12,333 bases of DNA, taken from positions 1 through 12,333 of the forward strand of contig JBBRSL010000029.1 of the NCBI GenBank assembly GCA_038245435.1, written 5' to 3'. Both the position numbers and the translations under genes were made by a program. The notes under the pieces are model-generated. The model was not told where the DNA came from and ran no database searches. It worked only from the letters and a program-made list of their open reading frames with translations. How positions within the stretch are numbered: the first letter of the stretch is position 1; the number at the start of each line of letters is the position of its first letter. Below, piece by piece: positions 6,204 to 12,178 of this stretch. Source of the stretch: JBBRSL01 sp038245435. GTDB lineage: Bacteria > Patescibacteriota > Saccharimonadia > Saccharimonadales > CAIOMD01.

Positions 6204-6704
6204 ATGAAAAAATCATTATTAATTATTAGCGCGGTTGCCATACTTGGTATCCTAGCCGCCTACACGGTCCCTTTGACCGCAAAAAACAACCTCACTACAA
6301 ATGCAACCACAAACCCTGTCAGCACTGCAGCTACGATTGCTACAAACGCAGCAACGACACAATCAGCCGCGTCATCAAGCCCTGCTTCGTCTATGCCGCA
6401 CAGCACAAGTATGATGAGCACCTACAAAGACGGCTCGTATACTGGTTCATCGGCCTCTAATCAATTTGGTGACGTACAAATTAAGCTAACAATATCGGGA
6501 GGCAAAATCACTGATATCGCCGCGTTAAGCTACCCATCAGCCGATCGCCGCTCCCTTCAAATAAGCCAGTATGCTATTCCTCAACTAAAACAAGAAGTAT
6601 TAGTAGCACAATCAGCAGGTATTGATTCAATAAGTGGAGCAAGCTACACCAGCCAAAGCTATGTCGAATCTTTACAATCGGCAATCAACCAAGCAAAAGC
6701 TTAA
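6204..6704 (+). CDS. Exported FMN-binding-domain protein (covalent flavin carrier)
   Basis: A 166-aa protein with an N-terminal signal/anchor helix (4-20) and a long Ala/Thr/Ser-rich, Asn-containing linker (about 26-72). The small FMN-binding domain is at about 74-165. That domain opens with the family's YKDGSYTG and closes with D141-S-I-S-G-A-S147-Y-T. The last stretch is the ApbE target motif, normally D-x-x-[ST]-G-A-[TS], with Ser147 in place of the usual Thr as the residue that receives FMN by phosphoester bond. It should act outside the membrane as a one- or two-electron relay. The ApbE gene follows 1 nt after its stop, and the likely electron donor, a ferric-reductase-type flavocytochrome, is encoded convergently. 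The final acceptor is unknown. The call is firm; cleavage versus anchoring of the N-terminus is uncertain. Confidence 0.9.
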   Translation: MKKSLLIISAVAILGILAAYTVPLTAKNNLTTNATTNPVSTAATIATNAATTQSAASSSPASSMPHSTSMMSTYKDGSYTGSSASNQFGDVQIKLTISGGKITDIAALSYPSADRRSLQISQYAIPQLKQEVLVAQSAGIDSISGASYTSQSYVESLQSAINQAKA

Positions 6705-6705
6705 T

Positions 6706-7443
6706 ATGTCTGAAATAACTCATTTCGTTTTTCATAGTATGGGGATGCCTATACAAATAACCTATGAAGGCCCCGAAGATGGCTTGCTTGAAACTCAAAT
6801 CACGCAGTGCTTTAATGCACTTGATGGTCAATTTAGCACGTATAAAAAGAACAGCGATGTGGCATTATTTAATAATAAACTGCCTGAGCCCAATCAAGAT
6901 ACATCGTTTAATGATGTGTTCGCTGCATGTGAACACTGGAAACTTCAAACGCATGGCGCCTTTGATGCATTTTATGCAGGAGTATATGACCCAAGTGGCT
7001 ACGTTAAAGGACTAGCCATCCAGCAAGCAAGTGAATTATTGCAAGCTGCTGGCATCCAACGTTATAGTGTCAACGCCAGTGGTGACGTTTTAGTGGCCAG
7101 TGATACAAATGAACCCTGGACTATTGCCCTCCAAAACCCGAAGAATAAGCGCACCACTATTGGCACAATCCAGGCTAAAAACTTAGCGATTGCTAGTTCA
7201 GGTACGTACGAACGAGGTGCGCATATAACGAACCCTAAAACCCAAAAAGCAGTTCGCTCACTTCTCGGTATAACAGTCATAGGCAAAGAAATCATAACGG
7301 CCGACGTACTCGCAACAGCAGCATTTGCAAACGAAATACAATGGAATGAAATCATCAAATTGTTTAAAGGTTACGAAGCACTTGTGATTTTTAAAGATGG
7401 TACGGTGCAAATGACTGATGGCTTTAAATCACTTATTGCTTAA
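6706..7443 (+). CDS. apbE: ApbE, FAD:protein FMN transferase
   Basis: A 245-aa Mg-dependent enzyme that splits FAD and attaches FMN to Ser/Thr of exported proteins; the evident substrate is the product of the gene just upstream. ApbE landmarks in order are MGMPI (12-16), FSTYKKNS (43-50), GAFDAF and SGYVKGLAI (84-105), NASGD (123-127, usual NLGGD), and AIASSGTYERGAHITNP (161-177, usual SG.Y...HI.(D/N)P). ITADVLATAAFA (197-208) carries the metal-binding Asp200 and Thr204. It is shorter than the classical 300-350 aa lipoprotein forms and has no signal peptide or lipobox. The start at 6706 is chosen because it lies 1 nt after the upstream TAA and directly precedes the first conserved strand. An in-frame ATG at 6634 would overlap the upstream gene. 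Translation is probably coupled. Confidence 0.92.
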   Translation: MSEITHFVFHSMGMPIQITYEGPEDGLLETQITQCFNALDGQFSTYKKNSDVALFNNKLPEPNQDTSFNDVFAACEHWKLQTHGAFDAFYAGVYDPSGYVKGLAIQQASELLQAAGIQRYSVNASGDVLVASDTNEPWTIALQNPKNKRTTIGTIQAKNLAIASSGTYERGAHITNPKTQKAVRSLLGITVIGKEIITADVLATAAFANEIQWNEIIKLFKGYEALVIFKDGTVQMTDGFKSLIA

Positions 7444-7446
7444 GGC

Positions 7447-8763
7447 TTAAAAGCCGAATCGTTCAGTAATAATATTCTTTTTGGGTAGGCCAAGCGTCAT
7501 AAGTTCGATTGGCATATTTTTTGTCATTGCATCCGGGCCACAAATAAACACCGTTGTCTGCAAAGTGACGGTTTTAGAAAGTACGGGAGCGGTGATTCGT
7601 TGACCAGTATCAGAAACAAAGGTGTACACTATCAAGCCCTTGCCTTCGAGCTCTTTAAGCTCGTTTTTGAACGCAAGTGATGATGCGTTACGGACAGAAT
7701 ACAATAGCGTTACACGCTTACCTGCAGCAAGGAGCCCTGGGATTTTTGATAAAAATGGCGCTACGCCAATACCGCCTGCGATTAATGTAACTGATTTCGT
7801 TTTTGCGAGATGTGAGGTAAAAGCACCCCGAGGACCATCAACCAACACTTTTGTACCAGGCTTGAGCGCGAGAAGTTTGTTCGAAAAATCACCCTTTGTT
7901 TTTGCCGTAATACGCAGCATGTTATAACCCGGCTCAAGCGAAAACGAAAATGGATGGGCTTCGAACCACAAATTGCCACTCAAAAAACGCCAACTGGCGT
8001 ACTGCCCTGGTATAAACTGAAAATTCTGCAAATCATTACCGGTAATGTAAATCGAGTAGGTATCTGCTGCTTCTCGCTCTACGCGTGAAACCTTAAAGTC
8101 ATATGTCCAGGCATGTATAAACATCTTTGCGAACCTATAATAGGCAAGCAGACCAAAGACCGCCACAAACAAGGCAAACCAAAATACTTTAAACCATGTG
8201 TGGTGCACAATATCACCACCGACACTTACTTGATGCAAAAATGTGAGTAAAATCGCAAAATACACTGTCAGGTGAGTCATGTACCATAGCTCATAATTCA
8301 AGTGCTTACGCACAAAACCAAGCGTCAAAAACGTCGCACAAAAGAATATTATGGTGCCGATCGTTGCCTTAAATACATCTTCAAAGCCAGTATTAAGCGT
8401 CACAAACTGTTGCCATAGGTTGTCCGTTGAATGCACATTGTAACCAACGGTCATAAAAACAATATGCCCAACAATCATGAATAGTAAAAGATAGCCATTG
8501 AGTTTATGGAGTTCAACAGTTTCTTCGAGGCTAAAATTACGTTCAAATAGTGGGATACGGCTCATCAGTAACACTTCAAGCAGTACACAAAAACTTGCAA
8601 GTAAACCAAACAAGCGAGCAATTACAACAACTCTGTCAGTTGAAGTTGCGATTACCGAACCACTACTCTGCCACCAGCCATAGATTATTACTCCCAGGAC
8701 ACTCAACAATGAGCCATAAAATACAACGCGCGATGTAACGGTATCTACTGTTTTACTATTCAC
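7447..8763 (-). CDS. Ferric reductase/NOX-type transmembrane flavocytochrome
   Basis: A 438-aa membrane oxidoreductase. The N-terminal part (about 12-215) has six helices with two heme-ligand pairs, H86/H100 and H164/H177, spaced 13-14 residues as in ferric reductase-like and NADPH oxidase domains. The C-terminal cytosolic half binds FAD (HPFSFS 270-275) and NAD(P)H (AGGIGVAPF 329-337, CGPDAM 408-413), with the usual aromatic terminus ERFGF. It should carry electrons from cytosolic NAD(P)H through FAD and two b hemes to the outside, most plausibly to the flavinylated protein encoded convergently. It is the third gene of the regulator-kinase operon. The start is GTG, 1 nt after the kinase TAG, with AAAGG about 7 nt upstream. 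Only 3 bp separate its stop from that of apbE. Iron or oxygen as acceptor cannot be excluded. Confidence 0.9.
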   Translation of the reverse strand: MNSKTVDTVTSRVVFYGSLLSVLGVIIYGWWQSSGSVIATSTDRVVVIARLFGLLASFCVLLEVLLMSRIPLFERNFSLEETVELHKLNGYLLLFMIVGHIVFMTVGYNVHSTDNLWQQFVTLNTGFEDVFKATIGTIIFFCATFLTLGFVRKHLNYELWYMTHLTVYFAILLTFLHQVSVGGDIVHHTWFKVFWFALFVAVFGLLAYYRFAKMFIHAWTYDFKVSRVEREAADTYSIYITGNDLQNFQFIPGQYASWRFLSGNLWFEAHPFSFSLEPGYNMLRITAKTKGDFSNKLLALKPGTKVLVDGPRGAFTSHLAKTKSVTLIAGGIGVAPFLSKIPGLLAAGKRVTLLYSVRNASSLAFKNELKELEGKGLIVYTFVSDTGQRITAPVLSKTVTLQTTVFICGPDAMTKNMPIELMTLGLPKKNIITERFGF

Positions 8764-8764
8764 G

Positions 8765-9763
8765 CTATGCCTTTATCAGCGTCAGGGTGAAAACGCTGCC
8801 TACACCCACTTCACTCTCCGCTGTGAGCTCACCGCAGCTCTTAGTGGCTATTTCTTTTGCTAGGGCTAGGCCAAGTCCATGACCAGACTTTTGCGAAGTA
8901 CCGTTACTCCCTCTGTAAAACCTATCAAAAATAGTTTCAATTTCCTCGGGTTTAATACCCACCCCTTCATCCCCAACACTCAGATAAATACTATTCCTAT
9001 CTTTTGTTAGTCCAACAACTACCTTTGGTTTTTTGTCAGAATATTGCACAGCATTTGATACTAAAATTGTTACAACTTCCATAAGTAGATGTTCGTCTCC
9101 TACAAAAGTAATGTTCGGCTTTATATTATTAGTAATAGCTATTCCATACTGTTTTTCAAGCTCAGTAAGCCGTTTGTTTGTTGCCTTACTCAGCGAAAAT
9201 GATTCATGCCTTAATGCATCAGTGTCAACTTTTGTAAGCGTTAGTAACTGATCGCTCAAGACACGCAGGCGAGCGATTTCCTCGAGATTACTCGCGAGTG
9301 TTTCGCGAAGTTCTTTCTTCTGTGCATCTTTATTACGCAACGCAACCTCAATTTCAGTCTGCATGACGGCCAAGGGCGTGCGTAGTTCGTGACTCGCGTC
9401 TGCCGTAAAGCGGCTCTGTGCTTCGTGCGCTTCTTGAATAGGTTTAAGCGTTCGCTTAGCAAAGTAGTAGCTGGCAACTGCACCAACAATAACGATAACG
9501 GTATCTACGCTCAGAATTTGTCGTAAAAGCTCTGTTCTTTCTTGGCGAACAACATCTTCGCGGCTTTGTAGGTAAATATTTGGTGGTGGTTGGTTATCAA
9601 AATGAGAATCAGGCCCACCTCGTAGTATTTCGCCTTGGCGCATAGTTGCCCTGTCGAGCCGATTCGAAGCGAAACCAAAAACGGGTAGACTAAAAAGCAC
9701 TACGATTATAAGGAGAGCAGCGACGTACCAAGCGGTAAGTTTGTTGACTGCAGATTCGAACAT
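8765..9763 (-). CDS. Two-component sensor histidine kinase
   Basis: A 332-aa membrane kinase. TM1 is at about 12-32, a short outer segment at 33-85 forms the sensor, and TM2 is at about 86-102. The dimerisation/phosphoacceptor domain follows almost directly, with H125 in SHELRTPL; no full HAMP domain is apparent. The catalytic domain has the N box with N237 (LVSNAVQYS), G1 DEGVGI (265-270), F box FDRFYR (279-284) and G2 GHGLGLAL (294-301). The sensor is only about 50 residues, has no Cys, and contains Pro/Asn/Gln-rich QPPPNIY, so the signal is not evident. It overlaps the regulator stop by 1 nt (TAATG) and is followed by the flavocytochrome. It phosphorylates the adjacent OmpR-type regulator, by inference from adjacency. 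Confidence 0.95.
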   Translation of the reverse strand: MFESAVNKLTAWYVAALLIIVVLFSLPVFGFASNRLDRATMRQGEILRGGPDSHFDNQPPPNIYLQSREDVVRQERTELLRQILSVDTVIVIVGAVASYYFAKRTLKPIQEAHEAQSRFTADASHELRTPLAVMQTEIEVALRNKDAQKKELRETLASNLEEIARLRVLSDQLLTLTKVDTDALRHESFSLSKATNKRLTELEKQYGIAITNNIKPNITFVGDEHLLMEVVTILVSNAVQYSDKKPKVVVGLTKDRNSIYLSVGDEGVGIKPEEIETIFDRFYRGSNGTSQKSGHGLGLALAKEIATKSCGELTAESEVGVGSVFTLTLIKA

Positions 9764-10434
9764 TATTTTGTAACCATCCTATAACCAAAACCTCTTACGG
9801 TTTCGATTATTTTGCCGTCAGTGTCATTTAACTTTTTTCGTATAGCCCTAATAAATACCTCTACGGTATTTGGTAATATATCCGAATCAAAGCTCCACAC
9901 GTGATTGACGATTTGTTCTTTGCTCAGTGTACGGTTCTTATTATGAGCCAAGTACTCTATCAACGCGTATTCGCGTTTGGTAAATCGTAGTTCTTTTTTA
10001 GCACGGTACACGACTTTATTACCCATATCAATTTCTATATCGCCAACTTTTATCTTTGGGCCAACAAGGCTCGAAGGACGACGTAAAAGTGCTTGAATCC
10101 GAGCCGATAGCTCATCAAAGGCAAACGGCTTTGCCAAATAGTCATCGGCACCACTTTTTAAACCTTCTACTTTGTCATTCGTTTCAGTTTTAGCCGTCAG
10201 CATCAATATTGCACCCTGCCAATTATCAGCTCGCAGTTTTTTGCAAACATCAAGACCGTCCTTACCGCCAGGCAGCATTCTATCAAGAATAATTAAGTCG
10301 TAGTCATCATTGCCTGCATAACTTAAACCTTCTTCGGCTGTCGTAACGAGCTCAACTGAGTATCCATCAAATTCGAGCCCTCGCTTTATTGCTTGTCCAA
10401 GCTTTGGTTCGTCCTCAACTATTAGTAGCTTCAT
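9763..10434 (-). CDS. OmpR/PhoB-family response regulator
   Basis: A 223-aa DNA-binding regulator. The receiver domain (1-115) has the acidic pocket E7-D8-E9, phosphoacceptor D51 (LIILDRMLP), T80 and K102 (AKPF). The winged-helix effector (about 125-223) has RFTKREYALIEYL and a recognition helix region around NTVEVFIRAIRKKL, ending in the typical IETVRGFGYRM wing. It is the first gene of an operon with the kinase and the flavocytochrome. The TTCAG tandem repeat just upstream and its twin before the FMN-protein gene make autoregulation and control of the flavin system likely. Start choice is supported by the -10 box 6 nt before the ATG. Confidence 0.96.
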   Translation of the reverse strand: MKLLIVEDEPKLGQAIKRGLEFDGYSVELVTTAEEGLSYAGNDDYDLIILDRMLPGGKDGLDVCKKLRADNWQGAILMLTAKTETNDKVEGLKSGADDYLAKPFAFDELSARIQALLRRPSSLVGPKIKVGDIEIDMGNKVVYRAKKELRFTKREYALIEYLAHNKNRTLSKEQIVNHVWSFDSDILPNTVEVFIRAIRKKLNDTDGKIIETVRGFGYRMVTK

Positions 10435-10440
10435 ACTATT

Positions 10441-10446
10441 ATTGTA
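10441..10446 (-). promoter_or_regulatory. -10 box of the regulator-kinase-flavocytochrome operon
   Basis: On the minus strand TACAAT ends 6 nt before the ATG at 10434, predicting a leaderless transcript. It is spaced 9 nt from the second TTCAG of the operator. Confidence 0.6.
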
Positions 10447-10449
10447 CGT

Positions 10450-10471
10450 CTTAAGCTGAATTTTTACTGAA
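10450..10471 (-). promoter_or_regulatory. TTCAG direct-repeat operator upstream of the response regulator
   Basis: On the minus strand TTCAGTAAAAA is followed by TTCAGCTTAAG, two half-sites one helical turn (11 bp) apart, immediately upstream of the -10 box where a -35 box would be. The arrangement and the sequence TTCAG-N6-TTCAG-(C)TTAA match the site at 6166-6185 before the FMN-protein gene. The first repeat starts within the T-tract of the preceding terminator. Confidence 0.6.
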
Positions 10472-10475
10472 AATA

Positions 10476-10508
10476 AAACAACGCCGCAAAGGAGATGCGG
10501 CGTTGTTT
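10476..10508 (-). terminator. Intrinsic terminator of the secreted helical protein gene
   Basis: A perfect 13-bp stem (AAACAACGCCGCA with TGCGGCGTTGTTT), including 8 G-C pairs, and a 7-nt loop. On the minus strand it is followed by TTTTATTTT. It closes the gene ending at 10542 and insulates the regulator operon just downstream. Confidence 0.9.
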
Positions 10509-10541
10509 GGGTCAGAGAATACTCAAAATTTACTTAGTGAG

Positions 10542-11039
10542 CTATAAATTACCCCCTGGGCCACCAGGACCTCTACCACCACCCATGCCACCGCCTGGCA
10601 TTACGTATTTGGCATCTATGCCGTTATCAGCCGCCCACTTATCGAGTTCAGCTTTTTTAGCATCCATAGCTGCTTTTCGTTCTGCTTCAGTCTTAGACTG
10701 CATTGCACTACGGTCAGCGTCCATTGCCGCTTTCATTTCGGCATGCTTAGCAGTAATCTTGTCTGCCTGTGCCTGCGTGAGCGTACCAGCGCTCACGAGT
10801 GCTGCCAGCTTATCTTTTTCTGCCTGCGTTCTCTCGGCTTGATGGGCCGTTCTATTCTCATCAAAAACCTTCTGCACATCAGTCTTATTCAGATTAAACT
10901 TACTGGCAATCTTATCAACAATCGAGGTACCTGTTGTGGTACCTGTTTGAGCATGAGCCGCAAGCGTTAAACCAATTGGGGCAATTGCACCAAAGCTCAG
11001 TGTTGCAGCCGTAGCCGCTATCAATATATTTTTTCTCAT
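10542..11039 (-). CDS. Secreted helical protein, LTxxQ/DUF2680-like, with Gly-rich C-terminus
   Basis: A 165-aa protein with a clear signal peptide (1-30, cleavage after AHA). Residues 38-68 (IVDKIASKFNLNKTDVQKVFDE) and 75-100 (LAALVSAGTLTQAQADKI) match the helical repeat seen in DUF2680 proteins and resemble the LTxxQ motif of the Spy/CpxP family. Residues 100-140 are a charged Ala/Lys/Met-rich helix. The last 17 residues are Gly/Met/Pro-rich. A periplasmic chaperone-like or metal-sensing partner role would fit the family, but this is inference. It has its own terminator and lies directly upstream of the two-component operon, an arrangement often seen for accessory proteins of envelope-sensing systems. 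GGAGG lies 13 nt before the ATG, rather far. Confidence 0.75.
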   Translation of the reverse strand: MRKNILIAATAATLSFGAIAPIGLTLAAHAQTGTTTGTSIVDKIASKFNLNKTDVQKVFDENRTAHQAERTQAEKDKLAALVSAGTLTQAQADKITAKHAEMKAAMDADRSAMQSKTEAERKAAMDAKKAELDKWAADNGIDAKYVMPGGGMGGGRGPGGPGGNL

Positions 11040-11226
11040 ATAGTTATCTAATCCTCCATTATTCTTATCATTGAATATGTTACTTGTACGCTTAAACGTA
11101 GGGGGAACTATCTAGTCCCAAATATGCGTATCTACCAAGTAGCATAGCCAGTACTGTACAGGTGCGCAGCTGCAAGTACTTACAAGTAGCCTAAGCCCCA
11201 AAGCTTAAGGTTCGCTGAGCTCTATC
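11040..11226. other. Intergenic spacer with imperfect direct repeat
   Basis: The part next to 11040 holds the leader and presumed promoter of the secreted-protein gene (minus-strand GGAGG, and an A/T-rich region further up). The rest, 11100-11226, has no open frame, tRNA or known RNA that I recognise. It contains an imperfect 14/15-nt direct repeat, CAAGTAGCATAGCC at 11136-11149 and CAAGTAGCCTAAGCC at 11183-11197, and several short palindromes between them (GTACTGTAC, GCAGCTGC, AAGTACTT). Confidence 0.35.
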
Positions 11227-11250
11227 AAAAAAACTTCCGAAGAAGTCTTT
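11227..11250 (-). terminator. Intrinsic terminator of the EamA gene
   Basis: Read on the minus strand, ACTTC-TTCG-GAAGT is followed by a run of T. The loop is the stable UUCG type. It lies just after the TAG at 11257. Confidence 0.75.
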
Positions 11251-11256
11251 ACCTAA

Positions 11257-12114
11257 CTATAGAACAATCAAAAGTACTCCTAGAAAACATACCAATGACG
11301 CAATAAGCTTTATTTTGATTCTATTTCTCTCAATCGGCAGGAATAAAAGAGCTAGTAGAACAGTTACGATAATTGAAGTTTGCCTCAATGGAGTGACAAT
11401 GGTGAAACTTCCTTCTTTATAGGCGAATAGCATCGCGAGGCTTCCTATTGCATACAAAACTCCTAGTATTAGCAACTTAGGTAACAGGTTACCCGTCAGA
11501 AGAGTTTTCATTTTATGAGCTGTGGATGGTTTTGCCAAAAAAGCAACAAATGAAGTACCTATAAAGCTTATCGCAGCCCACGATAACGTGTCAGTATGGC
11601 GCCCAACGTAAGACCAGCTTGTAATTGCAATCCCGAATAATAAACCTGTCAACAGGCCTAAAGCAGTACCTTTGTCTATTTTGAATGATCGGATATTCTT
11701 AACGAGTAAGCCCACGCTACTGAAAATGAGCACAGCACCAGCTATTTGCATTACAGTGAGTGATTCGTTGAACAATATAATGCCTAGTAGCATTATCCAT
11801 ATCGCCTGCGTGGCAAATAGCACAGAAAAAGCCGACGCTTCGACTACTTGTAGTGTCTTTGCGTAAACGATATGGCCAAGTCCAAAAGCTACTATTGAAA
11901 GTACTGCCGGTACAAGAAGAGTGGATATTCCGGGTAGCTTGAAACCATATACAATAGCAAAACTCATAAGAATTACACCGACAATTCCTTGGAATACTAC
12001 AGCGTACGCAAAGGGATCTGTCTTATCTTTATGAATTAATATTCGCTGCAACAAAACAGAAATTGAAAGTGTGACGACACTGATTGCTGTTAGAAGTTGC
12101 CAGGACATATTCAT
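11257..12114 (-). CDS. EamA/DMT-family transporter
   Basis: A 285-aa integral membrane protein with about ten helices arranged as two related halves, as expected for the drug/metabolite transporter superfamily. The first repeat ends with the family pattern LFNESLTVMQIAGAVLIFSSVGLLV (acidic residue, then a Gly-rich helix, about 114-138). The second ends LPIERNRIKIKLIASLVCFLGVLLIVL at the C-terminus. Members export or import amino acids, nucleotides or other metabolites; the substrate is not evident. The start is supported by a minus-strand TAATAT 8 nt before the ATG; a second Met two codons later is also possible. It stands alone, with a terminator on each side, and its codon use is like the rest. 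Confidence 0.88.
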   Translation of the reverse strand: MNMSWQLLTAISVVTLSISVLLQRILIHKDKTDPFAYAVVFQGIVGVILMSFAIVYGFKLPGISTLLVPAVLSIVAFGLGHIVYAKTLQVVEASAFSVLFATQAIWIMLLGIILFNESLTVMQIAGAVLIFSSVGLLVKNIRSFKIDKGTALGLLTGLLFGIAITSWSYVGRHTDTLSWAAISFIGTSFVAFLAKPSTAHKMKTLLTGNLLPKLLILGVLYAIGSLAMLFAYKEGSFTIVTPLRQTSIIVTVLLALLFLPIERNRIKIKLIASLVCFLGVLLIVL

Positions 12115-12122
12115 TCAAGCAT

Positions 12123-12128
12123 ATATTA
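12123..12128 (-). promoter_or_regulatory. -10 box of the EamA gene
   Basis: TAATAT on the minus strand ends 8 nt before the ATG at 12114, predicting a leader of 0-2 nt. There is no Shine-Dalgarno sequence. Confidence 0.5.
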
Positions 12129-12149
12129 AAGGTTAAGCTTTTAAAACTA

Positions 12150-12178
12150 AATTAAAAAGACTTCTAAAGAAGTCTTTC
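12150..12178 (-). terminator. Minus-strand terminator from a transcript entering from the right
   Basis: On the minus strand AAAGACTTC-TTTA-GAAGTCTTT is a perfect 9-bp hairpin followed by a T-rich tract (TTTTTAATTT). No complete minus-strand gene lies upstream inside the window, so it probably closes a gene or RNA outside the right edge. Confidence 0.7.

Noticed and set aside
6634..6705. Upstream ATG for ApbE at 6634
   Set aside because: It would overlap the end of the FMN-protein gene by 71 bp and add a non-conserved polar stretch; the ATG at 6706 is 1 nt after the stop and fits the first conserved strand.
7441..7456. GGCTT-AA-AAGCC hairpin between apbE and the flavocytochrome as terminator
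   Set aside because: The stem is only 5 bp with a 2-nt loop and no T-tract on either strand.
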